Shown here in pieces: positions 21,101 to 29,985 of a stretch of 64,000 nt of DNA (its first letter is position 1; every line of letters starts with the position of its first letter). The stretch lies in assembly GCA_964035575.1 (NCBI GenBank), contig OZ037882.1:1240001-1304000 (forward strand), written 5' to 3'. Source of the stretch: Rhynchopus sp. YZ270_cl-10 (Eukaryota > Euglenozoa > Diplonemea > Diplonemida > Diplonemidae). The notes below the pieces were generated by a model, which did not search any database, was not told where the DNA came from, and saw only the letters and a list, made by a program, of their open reading frames with translations. Position numbers and translations under genes: made by a program.

Positions 21101-21525
21101 AGATAGGTGGCTACGAAGCGCTTCTCGGCCACCACGACGCTGCCATCAGCACCTTCGAGATGCTCAACAAAACCCTTACAGGCGACAAGGTCAAGGCCGA
21201 AGGGCTCTTCCGTGCGATGCTCTGCTTCCTCGGCGCCATCACTGTGCGCCACCGCCTGCCCGGCATCGAGCGTGCGCAGGCAGCCTTCGCACACTACAGC
21301 GACATCGAGCCGCAGTTCCAGAGCGGCATCGAGTACGACCTCATCAAGGCTCTGCTGCTCTCTGTGACCAAGCAGGACATAGGTGCCTTTGATGCAGCGG
21401 TGGCGTGCTACCGTGCGTGTCGTAACAAAGAGTTCTGGGTCGACCACATGCTCGAGAAGGTCGAGAAGAACCTCCTCGAGGTCCTCGATACAATTGATAA
21501 GAAAACCTTTGGGAAGGCACCGTAG
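18159..21525 (+). CDS. NAPA: Alpha-SNAP (Sec17) membrane-fusion adaptor, five exons
   Basis: Exons 18159-18218, 18863-19169, 19455-19577, 20585-20789 and 21078-21525 join in frame, about 380 aa. All four donors are GTATGC or GTATGT. Exon C might end earlier at 20779 (GTATCT), also in phase. The TPR-like helices match alpha-SNAP: KDCYAEAAEAFLQAGAYVEAG, DAVTCLQRAIKIH, ERQVAEIYEGIY, CLSKIGGYEALLGHHDAAIS, and a C-terminal part with QFQSGIEYDLIKALL and DAAVACYRACRNKEFWVDHM. Alpha-SNAP binds SNARE bundles and recruits the ATPase NSF to disassemble them after fusion. The family is usually about 290 aa; this one has an N-terminal extension of about 80 residues with no recognised domain. Intron 19578-20584 carries a LINE RNase H remnant on the other strand. 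Confidence 0.88.
19248..19330 (+). repeat. D/E-family repeat with GGTTCGAT hairpin, copy 1
   Basis: Arms aacactcc ... gagtgtc enclose gggggttcgatgacccc, followed by gtgcgtcccagggggcg and a T-rich tail. It lies inside an alpha-SNAP intron. Confidence 0.8.
19600..20055 (-). pseudogene. Decayed coding-like stretch in alpha-SNAP intron, unknown family
   Basis: Read on the minus strand, this stretch has protein-like composition (acidic Ser/Glu/Asp run, then Lys-rich helices) but no intact frame. It lies beside the LINE RNase H remnant at 20156-20479 and could belong to the same insertion. The family is not recognised and it looks old and broken. Confidence 0.4.
20156..20479 (-). mobile_element. 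LINE (non-LTR retrotransposon) RNase H domain remnant
   Basis: A 107-codon minus-strand frame reads GAVFYAGDRLHSHT, SSYQAELVAICLGLEGI and LLLTDSQSALMALARG. This is the RNase H fold seen at the end of many LINE ORF2 proteins: the Glu of QAELVAI and the Asp of LLTDSQSAL are the usual catalytic acids. Only this domain is seen; no reverse transcriptase lies next to it. It is a 5'-truncated or dispersed fragment inserted antisense in an alpha-SNAP intron. Confidence 0.8.
20965..21005 (+). repeat. T-family repeat copy
   Basis: tgaggtggctacactaccca then accaagtttttcaaagc. Variant of the T family, within an alpha-SNAP intron. Confidence 0.7.
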
Positions 21526-22125
21526 GGTTCCTGTTTTGTGCTATTTTTTTCCCGCCTGTAAACCACTCCCAAGCGGAACACTCCAGGGGGTTCGATAACC
21601 TCGCGGAGTGTCAGTGCCCCCCGAGGCGTGTGCACATATCAAGTTCACTTTTGTTTTTGTTCTCACTGGAAGGGCCCACCCCACCCACCCCAGATGCGAT
21701 TTGTTAACACAACAAAAAAAGGGCTTTTAAAGCAATAGAAAAAAAACGAAATAATATCCACACGCGCTTCCGTTTCTGCGGACCGTGGGGGCGGGGGGCA
21801 GGAGAAGAATCACTGCTCTTCAACACCATCCTCCAACAACGCGGTTTCCTTCCGCCAAAATATAAACTATTTTTTCCACCCAAAAAAAAGGGGGATCTCT
21901 TCATTTGTTGTCCTTCCCTTCCCTTCCTCCCCTCTCCCCTTCACAACACCCTCAGATATATCCCCCACCTTTCCCTCCCCCCTTCCCCTCCCCCACACAG
22001 AGACAACCCAATTGAAAAAACCCCCAATTTTTGGGCTGACAACCTGAAGCGGAGGCTTTTCAGGTAACTTTACTCCCTCCCCTCCCCTGCCACTTCACCC
22101 CCCTTTTTTCCTTCTCTTCTTCAAC
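21526..22125. other. Intergenic region with D/E repeat and pyrimidine-rich leader
   Basis: Contains the D/E-family copy at 21563-21650, then long C/T tracts up to the next start codon. No gene seen. Confidence 0.6.
21563..21650 (+). repeat. D/E-family repeat with GGTTCGAT hairpin, copy 2
   Basis: Arms aacactcc ... ggagtgtc enclose gggggttcgataacctc, then gccccccgaggcgtg and a T-rich tail. It follows the alpha-SNAP stop codon. Confidence 0.85.
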
Positions 22126-25100
22126 ATGCCTACCGTACTCCGCTCTGTGCTCGCAGTGTGGTGTGTTGTGTTTACTACCTATTTGACTGGCCGAAGTGCG
22201 TTCAGCACTCGCACCAAATCTGAGGATCCTGACAAAGCGCTCTGGGCACACCTTGGAGAGGTCGCACACAACAACACTATCCTCCTGATGATCCACACCA
22301 ACACCGTCGACACACTACGCCAGGCAGACTCTTGGCTTGCACTGAACATCACGAACTTCATGGTCGTGACGCTTGCTGATGAATACAAAGCTGTCTCCGA
22401 GGCGCTAGGCCCAGAGCATGTGTACGTCGGAGGCAACTTCCCTCACCAGTCCAATTATGATCAAATTCGTGGCATCCGAGAGACACAACGTGCTACACGA
22501 AACGGATTCAACGTGCTTCTCATAAGCGAGGATGTGGTGCTGGTTCGCAACCCGTTTCCTGTCTTTGAGGCGACTTCCGCTGATTTGTTGGTGATGTCGC
22601 AAAATGCGGTTCCTTCGGCAGGAGGCTTTCGAGGCATTTTGGAAGACGCGAGGTCAGGGTTTCAGCATGACATGGCGCCCAATGCGCTGCTGTTTGTGAG
22701 AGGGACACCTCCGATTCGGTCGTTTCTGTCGTGGTGGGGCGACGCTGCTGCGACGTCGTCATTTGGACCGGAAATAGTGTTCGCAAAGCTGCTTCGGCAC
22801 GGCAGAAATTATCATAATACAGATTTGTCCTGGGGTTCTACGTGGCGTGAGGCTGGATTGGCCTCAGGTCTGTTGAGAGTGTATCAGAGGGAGATGGTCG
22901 CTGGGGTGCTCTCGGTGAATGCCTTTTGGAGTGCGCTTGCGACACAGCAGGAGTCTTGGATGCGAACCCAGAGCCGCGGCGCGCCGATTGCAGTGAACAC
23001 CGAATTGGTTCACAACGCGGACTTTGTACTCCGTGAAGCGGGGTTAAAGATGCACACCAACGCTTCGAAAGACTTCATGATTTTCGACTTTGATCTACCA
23101 GAGCTTACCGTCTCGAACAACATGCGTTTAAAGTCCTCGGCAACAGCCTTCTGGGCAGATGTCGTCAGCTCCCAGCTATCGCAGCTCCATTCTGCCGTTG
23201 CACTGTGCAGAGCTCTTGGGAGAACTCTCGTTTTGCCTCCCTTCATTTCCCCATACGCTGTTTCACTGCCGTTTGGAACACAGCCCATCCCTGCCTCCAT
23301 GCAACTCACCTCACAACACCGCAACTCTGCAGACTGGATCCTCAACATCACAAAGCTCAGAACCATCGTTGACATCAAACCCTACTCTTATGTGTCCCCC
23401 GAAATGAAGACATCTGCGTTTTCTTTGACGGCTACATCCTTAACTGATACAACAGCAGCGTTATTAACACCAAGCTTGGCACAACACAAAGTCATTCGGG
23501 TCAATTCAGTGGCAGTGTGGAAAGGGCATGTGGACAAAGCAGATGATGTACTGTTGTTTCATGCGCTGCAAGATGTGTTGTGGAAAGGAGAAGCTGTGCG
23601 AGGTGTCGTCGGATCGCACGCGAATGTGTCGTTTTCGAGGGAGAAGAGGACACCAGAGGAGACGTTGCGCCGGGCGAGAGTAAGAGAGGATGCAGTGTGG
23701 CGTCCGCGGCTCTTAACGACACAGCTTCTGGCGGAGAGGAGTGTCGACAAAACGGTGGTTCTCAGCGTGCTGGGAAAGGATAAGACGCTGCCTAATCGGT
23801 TTGCGGAGACCCTCCAGTATGTTTCACGCAACAGACGGTCCTCCAAAATGATGAATTATTTGATTGGCGCTGATTTTGCGTTTCTCGAATCTATCACTGC
23901 ATCTGACAACCTCCCGACGGAGCATTTGTACGCGATCGACGCGCCTCTTCGGTTTGTGGAACAGGAAAGCAGCAGGGTACAGATATTTTCCAAAATCAAC
24001 CACAGCACCCAACTTCGCATCAGGGAAGGCCTCAAAGTACTGCGTCTCGGCTACGACGTGCTTCTCCTTGACGTCCACGCAATGTTTCTGGAAACCCCAT
24101 TTCCGCTCTTTTCCCGCCATCTCGACGCCGACATTCTCATTGCACCAGACGCTGCCGCCACCCCTCCACGCAGAAAGACCACTACCACCATAGGGCCTGA
24201 CCTCGATGACCCTCTCTCGGGCATGGCATACAGAAAAAACACGGGATGTGTTTTTCTTCGCAGTCGAAAAGAGGCCATTGCCTTTGTCTCCAACTGGGTA
24301 CACGCAATCGAGGCGGAAGAGGTGGAAAACGAGCAGAGGGAAACGAAATTCTACTCAAACCGCGGCTACGCCTATCCGCCAGAACAGCATCTGTTCACCG
24401 CCATCGCGCATGACGGGCCATGGCAGGCAGGGAAGAGCTTTCCAACCGCCTCTTCTGCATACAGCCCCATCAACGAATACAAACCTGCTAAAGGGGAAGC
24501 CCTGCACACCACGCCTCTCGGGGCGAAGATTGGTGTCCTCTCTGGACAACGCTTCTGGGGAAGCGGGATGATCGAAGGCGCCTGGAGGGGGGTGGAGGAG
24601 GGACGGATGATGGTTCACCCGACACAACACTACGATCCGTGGACCGTCTTGAGAGAGCTTATGGTCCTGGAGGAGGATGCGTCGTACTATGAAGGGCCGG
24701 TTCTGTCGTTTCAGTGGCAGCTGCCGGAGGGGTTGGGAAGCGTGGCGATCTCCGATCTTCCGTCGTTACCGTGGACCGCGAAAAACAACAACTTCTGGGA
24801 GGCGCTGCTGTTGACGCAGTTAGCGCAAATACGGTCTGCGGTGCATCTGGCGGAGATGTTGCAGTGCGCATTGGTCCTGCCACCTCTCATCTCCCCAAGA
24901 ACTGAAAAGGGGATGGCACCGTCTGCGTTGAAAAGGGAGTCAGGGGAGTATGGGTTTTCGGTGTCGATGTTTCTGAACGTTAGTCGGTTAGGGGTGGCTG
25001 TGAAGGAACATTCGTTTCTGCAAAATCCAAGGGTGTCCCAGAAGCTGCGCAAAACCGATCTGTACACCAGCGCGGACCAGGTGACGGCTGAGACGGCGGC

Positions 25101-25344
25101 GCAGCTGTCTGCCGCGCTCGCTACACAGAAGCACCTCAGAGTGGATAACATAGCGACAGCGGTGGCACCCCCGGTCGCAGTGGCAGAAAGGGGAAGTCTT
25201 GACAATAAACTGGAACGTGCTTTGCGTATCGAAAATCAATGGGATTTTGATGTGGTTGTGAAGCATTTAACGTTTAACCCAAGGAAACATCAGCGGGAGT
25301 GGATGGAACGACTGGCGGAGTTGGTGCCAAAGGTGAGGCGATAG
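22126..25344 (+). CDS. Type II Golgi-like protein with two GT77/XEG113-like halves
   Basis: Single exon, 1072 aa. An N-terminal signal anchor (about residues 5-24, hydrophobic VLAVWCVVFTTYL) predicts a lumenal type II protein. Half 1 (about 40-530) and half 2 (about 555-1060) have the same plan: a nucleotide-sugar transferase-like domain (NGFNVLLISEDVVLVRNPFP, about 127; YDVLLLDVHAMFLETPFP, about 643) followed by a domain with QLHSAVALCRALGRTLVLPP (about 355) or QIRSAVHLAEMLQCALVLPP (about 900). That pairing matches plant XEG113-type arabinosyltransferases of family GT77. The usual DxD metal site (as in SDVD) reads SED and LDVH here, so catalysis may be altered or lost in one or both halves. 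Substrate unknown; the likely role is glycosylation of secreted or surface proteins. Confidence 0.8.
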   Translation: MPTVLRSVLAVWCVVFTTYLTGRSAFSTRTKSEDPDKALWAHLGEVAHNNTILLMIHTNTVDTLRQADSWLALNITNFMVVTLADEYKAVSEALGPEHVYVGGNFPHQSNYDQIRGIRETQRATRNGFNVLLISEDVVLVRNPFPVFEATSADLLVMSQNAVPSAGGFRGILEDARSGFQHDMAPNALLFVRGTPPIRSFLSWWGDAAATSSFGPEIVFAKLLRHGRNYHNTDLSWGSTWREAGLASGLLRVYQREMVAGVLSVNAFWSALATQQESWMRTQSRGAPIAVNTELVHNADFVLREAGLKMHTNASKDFMIFDFDLPELTVSNNMRLKSSATAFWADVVSSQLSQLHSAVALCRALGRTLVLPPFISPYAVSLPFGTQPIPASMQLTSQHRNSADWILNITKLRTIVDIKPYSYVSPEMKTSAFSLTATSLTDTTAALLTPSLAQHKVIRVNSVAVWKGHVDKADDVLLFHALQDVLWKGEAVRGVVGSHANVSFSREKRTPEETLRRARVREDAVWRPRLLTTQLLAERSVDKTVVLSVLGKDKTLPNRFAETLQYVSRNRRSSKMMNYLIGADFAFLESITASDNLPTEHLYAIDAPLRFVEQESSRVQIFSKINHSTQLRIREGLKVLRLGYDVLLLDVHAMFLETPFPLFSRHLDADILIAPDAAATPPRRKTTTTIGPDLDDPLSGMAYRKNTGCVFLRSRKEAIAFVSNWVHAIEAEEVENEQRETKFYSNRGYAYPPEQHLFTAIAHDGPWQAGKSFPTASSAYSPINEYKPAKGEALHTTPLGAKIGVLSGQRFWGSGMIEGAWRGVEEGRMMVHPTQHYDPWTVLRELMVLEEDASYYEGPVLSFQWQLPEGLGSVAISDLPSLPWTAKNNNFWEALLLTQLAQIRSAVHLAEMLQCALVLPPLISPRTEKGMAPSALKRESGEYGFSVSMFLNVSRLGVAVKEHSFLQNPRVSQKLRKTDLYTSADQVTAETAAQLSAALATQKHLRVDNIATAVAPPVAVAERGSLDNKLERALRIENQWDFDVVVKHLTFNPRKHQREWMERLAELVPKVRR

Positions 25345-25854
25345 GAAAAAGAAAAGAAAAAAAAATGCTTTGAAAAAAATTTTTTGTGATGTCTTTCCCC
25401 CTGTCAGTACCCTGTAGGAGGAAGAAGAAAATCACGCGTATTTTTCACCGTTTTTTCATTTTTGGCTAGACTGTGTGGCTCTCCCCAAAATAAAGTATCT
25501 TTTTTTGGTGTCTCATTGACATCTGTTTTTCAAGAGTTCAGGGTGTTGTTCCACTCTTGTGGTCGCTATTTTACGAAAGTACCTCCCCATTTTGCCTCGT
25601 GTTTCGAGGGGATTACACAGACGGCGCACATCTCCCCCACTGTGTGCCAATAGCCTTTTTGTGGTGGCTTGTACTTCCTTTACAAAAATGGGGTTTCGAG
25701 CCACACAAAAAAAATCTTTCCAGTTCTCCGGGTCAGCAACAGAACGACAAAAAAAAAACATAGTGTGGTCAGCAGTGTACGGGGAAATCCGTGGGTGAAC
25801 CACGGAGAACCCTCAAGCACTGGGTTGACCGCACCACACACTATTTGTGTGTTT

Positions 25855-25915
25855 GATAACTAATAGGGGGTAATTCTTGCGCAGAATATGGCCCCAATGT
25901 GTGTGTGTGTTTTTT
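25855..25915 (+). repeat. Dispersed repeat G, copy 1
   Basis: ataactaatagggggtaatt then cttgcgcagaatatggcccc. Shared with 47282-47335 and partly with 38577-38613. Confidence 0.85.
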
Positions 25916-26087
25916 TTGGATTACTCCGAAGAAAAATAGGGCTGCTATTCCCTTGATAGTTCGCCTACAATCAAAACAAAAGTTGTTTTGATTACCGTCT
26001 CTCCCCCTTTCCGCCCCCCCTCACGCACCTCAGCAAAAAAAAATAGAAAAATACAAAAAAAAACTGAAGAAGTGCAGTCTTGGTCTG

Positions 26088-26150
26088 TGCTTTCATCCGT
26101 ACGGATGCCTAGTAATCAAGTATCTTGGGGTCAGTCGGAGGTGCTCTTAT
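26088..26150 (+). repeat. Dispersed repeat I, outlying copy
   Basis: gtgctttcatccgtacggat then ggtcagtcggaggtgctc. Related to three copies at 36000-36765. Confidence 0.65.
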
Positions 26151-26290
26151 CACTAACGATTTCTTAGAAGTAGAACCCTTTTTGTATCACTATCCACCTT
26201 TCTTGAAGGTTGCCGAAGCACAAGTGGGGCTTGTCAACTTTTCCAAAAAACCTTTTTTTTTGTTTTTCTTATATTTCGCAATATTTTTCT

Positions 26291-26329
26291 TAGATGTGTA
26301 TGCCCGAGAGGCATGTTCATCTTGCAAAG
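26291..26329 (+). ncRNA. Hairpin-family element, copy 2 (compensated stem)
   Basis: tagatgtgtATGCccgagagGCATgttcatcttgc. Stem ATGC/GCAT replaces AAGC/GCTT, a paired double change, while the loop CGAGAG and tail TTCATCTT are kept. Confidence 0.65.
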
Positions 26330-26345
26330 AAAAATGATTTTGTGC

Positions 26346-26500
26346 AACACTCTGGGGGTTTCGATAACCTCCCATATTCCCTCCCTCCCCAGCGTTCTAA
26401 ATACGTATTTAATACGAATACGTGGCGCGTAGGTCACGTATTTTAGAACACTGCCCCCAGTGTCCGTTTTGCCTGCGTCCAGGCGTTTTGTTCACTATCA
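26346..26500 (+). repeat. D/E-family repeat, copy 3, interrupted by a MITE
   Basis: Arms acactctggggg ... cccccagtgt match and enclose the element at 26388-26450; the gcctgcgtccaggcgttttg tail follows. The loop still has ggtttcgataacc. Confidence 0.7.
26388..26450. mobile_element. MITE-like element, TIR CAG(T/C)GTTCTAAA, copy 1
   Basis: cagcgttctaaatacgt at the left pairs with acgtattttagaacactg at the right. It shares both ends with 37266-37343. The TIR start CAGTGTTC is hAT-like, but no 8-bp target duplication is evident. Confidence 0.65.
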
Positions 26501-26643
26501 ATTTCACTTTTTTCTTCTTCTTCTCTTCCCGTAGTCTTTTTATTCTTACATTTTTACTTTCTGCCTTCGTTTTCAGTGCCCTGCGTACTTCCTGTCTCGG
26601 TACAGCGCTTTGCACAGTTTCATGTTTAAAAACAGTGGAGCTT

Positions 26644-26692
26644 TGCACATGTGGCAACTACACTATTTCAACAATTTTTCAAAATAAAAAAA
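26644..26692 (+). repeat. T-family repeat copy
   Basis: cacatgtggcaactacacta then ttcaacaatttttcaaaat. Confidence 0.75.
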
Positions 26693-26832
26693 GATGCGTG
26701 TGCACCTGAGGCCACCTGATTTTTGCCTGAAATTTAGTGAAGTTTGGTGTTTAAACCAAACTCCAACAAATTTTCGGGAACAAATCAGGTGCTGAGAGCT
26801 ATATTCATCTACAACAAGATTTTCTTTTCTTT

Positions 26833-26876
26833 AAGGTGACCGTAAAGCACGAGAGGCTTAGGATCATCTTATAAAC
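26833..26876 (+). ncRNA. Hairpin-family element, copy 3
   Basis: aaggtgaccgtaaagcacga then gaggcttaggatcatcttat, followed by aaac and a T run. A D-type repeat follows directly. Confidence 0.7.
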
Positions 26877-26892
26877 TTTTTTTTTTCTTTTT

Positions 26893-26967
26893 GTGCCTGC
26901 GTCCCGCTGATGAACGGTGAGGCTTTTTTTTTTTTTATTTTGCACTTTTTCAACTCCTCTTTCTTTC
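26893..26967 (+). repeat. D-type repeat between two hairpin elements
   Basis: tgtgcctgcgtccc ... gatgaacggtgaggc ... tttgcactttttcaactcc. Related to 36380-36440 and 54945-54985. Confidence 0.7.
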
Positions 26968-27010
26968 AGGTCACCAAGCACAAAAGAGTCTTAGGTTCCT
27001 CTCTTATCAC
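26968..27010 (+). ncRNA. Hairpin-family element, copy 4 (degenerate)
   Basis: aggtcaccaagcacaaaaga then gtcttaggttcctctcttat. The stem is partly lost. Confidence 0.5.
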
Positions 27011-27560
27011 CTTTCTGCTTGCTTTTTGATGTAAATTATGAATCAGTTATTTTTGCCTTGGCAAACATGGGTTCCCACCTGATTTCCAAAAAATAGCAGC
27101 CCCTCCCAACGCCTCCCAACACCCTGCTATTTTAGGTGGTTCAGATTCCCCCCCTACGAGCTAGACATTTTTGCTTTGTATTTCAAAGTAACATTTTCCC
27201 CCCATTTTTTGAAATGGGTAGGGAAATCATGGTTGGACCCGGTGTTCAGGTCGCACGCCAAAAGGTACGCGGTTCACTAGACTAGGGCTTGTTTTTGTAT
27301 TTCAAGTAAACTTCTTTTTGGAGTATTTATGGTTTGTTCAAAATTATTTGTTTAGTTAACACCCATCACGACACATCGACCTACACACACACACCCCTCC
27401 CACTTCGAGTGACGAAGAAAGCGGAAAAGCGTCACAATAAAAGCACAATATTATGGCCCAAGAGACACTAAACCAAATACATTATCGAAAGAATTTTTTT
27501 TTTCAAAGACCATCCTAAAGCAGGTCTAGCTCAAGCAATTTTTTTGACCTCTTTTTGTTT

Positions 27561-27593
27561 AGGTGACTAAGCACGCGAGGCTTAGGATCATCA
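27561..27593 (+). ncRNA. Hairpin-family element, copy 5
   Basis: Stem CTAAGC/GCTTAG, loop ACGCGAG, tail gatcatc then T9. Confidence 0.7.
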
Positions 27594-27663
27594 ATTTTTT
27601 TTTCTCTTTTTCATGAAAGACATGGACATTGTCCAATCTTATCAGATGTAAACCACAAAATGG

Positions 27664-27745
27664 ATTGTAGGACTGCATGGTTGGGGTGTCCACCCCCGGT
27701 ACAGAGCCGGTCATGCACCAAAGTACACTGTTCACGAGAGGGGCT
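27664..27745 (+). repeat. Dispersed repeat C, copy 2
   Basis: ggattgtaggactgcatggt ... gtgtccacccccggtacaga ... gtacactgttcacgagaggg. Confidence 0.85.
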
Positions 27746-28054
27746 TTGTATTTTTTATACCTACAAAGCGTTAGCTTGAAAGAGACATAGTTCCTCAGAT
27801 ACGGTCGCCAATCACCACGCCAAACAGGGTAATTGTGCAATCAACGAAAACCCCCCTTTTTTTTTCTTTTACTTATCAGAGTTACTATTTCGACTCTACT
27901 TTTTTTTCATGAAAGACATGGACATTGTCCACTCTTTTCAGTGTGTGGACTCATATCACTACATTGCGCGTGTGTGTCGGTAGCGGCACCTTTTCTTTTG
28001 CCTTTGTATGTATGGTCTACACTGCTCTTGATGTTTTTTTATCTTCTTTTTTTT

Positions 28055-28095
28055 AAGGTGACTAATCACGAGAGGCTTAGGTTCATCTTAGAAAC
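28055..28095 (+). ncRNA. Hairpin-family element, copy 6
   Basis: aaggtgactaatcacgagag then gcttaggttcatcttagaaac. One stem position is mismatched. Confidence 0.65.
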
Positions 28096-28364
28096 TTTTC
28101 TTTTTTTTATTCCCCCCCTATTACATTTGACGGCCCGATTCTATTTTGCGGGGCACAAAACATTTTTAGGTAGTCGTTCACAGACGTATTCACCTAAAAA
28201 GCCTTGCGTAATATGCGGAACTGCAATATTTTATTTTTTGAGTCAATTTTTTTTGAAGACACAACAAAATTCTTAGAAAGAAAACACAATATATTATGAA
28301 ACCTTTTCAAAGGCACTTAACCGTGCTGGAGAAAAACATGGGGTTATGGACGCACAAAACTGTG

Positions 28365-28412
28365 TCAACACGACAACCGAGGCAACTACACTACTCCAAC
28401 AATTTGTCAAAG
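28365..28412 (+). repeat. T-family repeat copy
   Basis: aactgtgtcaacacgacaac then cgaggcaactacactactcc and aacaatttgtcaaag. Confidence 0.85.
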
Positions 28413-28449
28413 AATCAATCCATAGTATTGAAAAAAAGCGTATAGTGGA

Positions 28450-28500
28450 GCACACTCTAGGGTGGCTACACTAATACAACCAAGTTTTCAAAAAAAGCAA
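28450..28500 (+). repeat. T-family repeat copy
   Basis: cactctagggtggctacact then aatacaaccaagttttcaaaa. Confidence 0.75.
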
Positions 28501-29224
28501 CACACACACACACACACGATATAACGAACTGTACAAGGTGTCCATATTGGGAGCGTTAAATTAGTACTCAAAAGCGTGTGGGTGCACCATGGGCGTTTTT
28601 CAGGGGGGACGGGGGGGAGGTGAAGAATGTGGCTTTGCACGAGATGTGGGTGACACAAACGGCAGGTGCACACATGCACACTACTCCGATGAATTTTTCA
28701 AAAAGAGAACATGAAGTCCCCCACCCTAAGGCAGAGATGTCCCACGACGACTAAATGCAAGACATCTAAAAAAAAACTCTTTTTTAGTTTTTCTTTTTTT
28801 TTTTGAATGATTTTCACAATGGTGCCCGGTTGGCATTTCCATTTTGTTTGTCTTTCAAAGTTTTGCCCTATTTTTGATTTGGTTTGTTTTGTGTGTTTTT
28901 TTTCTATTTTTTCTTTCTCATCTTTATACACTGTCACGAGAGGGCTTTGTATTTTCTAAGCATTCTTTCCGATGGTAAGCATACGAAAGATGGTTAGTTT
29001 TTTTTTTCTCTTTTTTTTCTTTTTTAAAAAAGTTTGCCTCCCTCCCCCTTCCACACTTCACAACTCTACGCTTTGTTTTTATACCACACTGCTACATCAG
29101 TTTTGACCACACGACGTGATCTCCTTTACGCATCCCCTCTGATGAGGCCTATTTTTTGACACACCATCGATGTACACACGCCTAGCTTCAAAAAATTTAG
29201 GGCGGATTGATGCTTTTGGAAATC

Positions 29225-29290
29225 TATGTGTCAGCGAACTGTCAACATATCGACCCATACCATACTCCATCTCTTGAGCGATTCAGGAGC
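29225..29290 (+). repeat. Dispersed repeat H, copy 2
   Basis: aactgtcaacatatcgaccc ... ttgagcgattcaggagcatc. Confidence 0.5.
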
Positions 29291-29346
29291 ATCGAGGCCC
29301 ACTGTGACAATGTAAGGGGCGTCTTTCTATTCTTACAATAATACGG

Positions 29347-29930
29347 ATGTCGCAAGCACACCAAAAAAGGAAACAACTCTGGGAATGCTTTCGGCCAAAA
29401 AGTAGTCGTCAAAAACATGGTGATCGTGTTCTCATGATCAAACCTCAATCAGAAAACGCGGGCTCTTCTTCTTCCTTCTCAGGTTCTGCAGGAACTACTA
29501 CAGGCTCTGTGGAAGAGGGAGAGAGAGAGAGCGCGACTTATGTCACGAACCAGATCCTGTCGACGCAGCTTCACTCAAAACTCGTGATCTCGTCTCTCAT
29601 GACGTTCTCCAAAAGTCTTCTTCACATGCTCAGAAATACGCCAGGAGCTCTTGGCCCGTCAATCTTCTTCGGCAGAAACTTGGTCAGTGACTCGGAGAGG
29701 AGTCGCATTGACGGAGCAAGATTCATCGTATCCGTCATGGATACAGACGAATTGTGTGTGTGTGTGTGTGTTATGGACAGCAATAACTTTTTTCTGGATC
29801 ATCAGCTTCTTTCCTCAGAAAGTGTAGTCTCTATAGACTTCTTGAACTCAGCTGTCTCGGCATCCATCTTCTTGCCACCGTCAAACAAAATCCACGAAGG
29901 TGGCTCCGCCTCCTCCCGAAGGAATCACAA
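29347..29930 (-). pseudogene. Decayed coding-like stretch, unknown family
   Basis: The minus strand has protein-like composition (for example SLTKFLPKKIDGPRAPGVFL) in pieces but no intact frame. The plus-strand open frame running into the RING gene is low in similarity to anything and reads as the opposite face of this stretch. A (GT)n run lies at 29755-29771. Family not recognised. Confidence 0.35.
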
Positions 29931-29985
29931 CCGATCCATAACATTACTATCAAAGCATCCTTTCCTCCCAGCACACACAACACAC

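Larger units (their letters stand above)
25345..29985. other. 4.6-kb gene desert packed with short dispersed repeats
   Basis: No gene recognised. It contains repeat G (25855-25915), repeat I (26088-26150), D/E copy 3 with a nested MITE (26346-26500), hairpin copies 2-6, T-family copies, repeat C (27664-27745), repeat H (29225-29290) and a decayed coding-like stretch (29347-29930). T and A runs are frequent. Confidence 0.75.

Noticed and set aside
21584-21605. tRNA gene from the GGTTCGATAACC motif
   Set aside because: No acceptor stem, D-arm or anticodon arm can be fitted around it in any of the three copies.
29347-29985. N-terminal extension of the RING protein
   Set aside because: It is open by chance through a decayed stretch and a (GT)n run; the leader directly before ATG 29986 is A/C-rich like other starts here.
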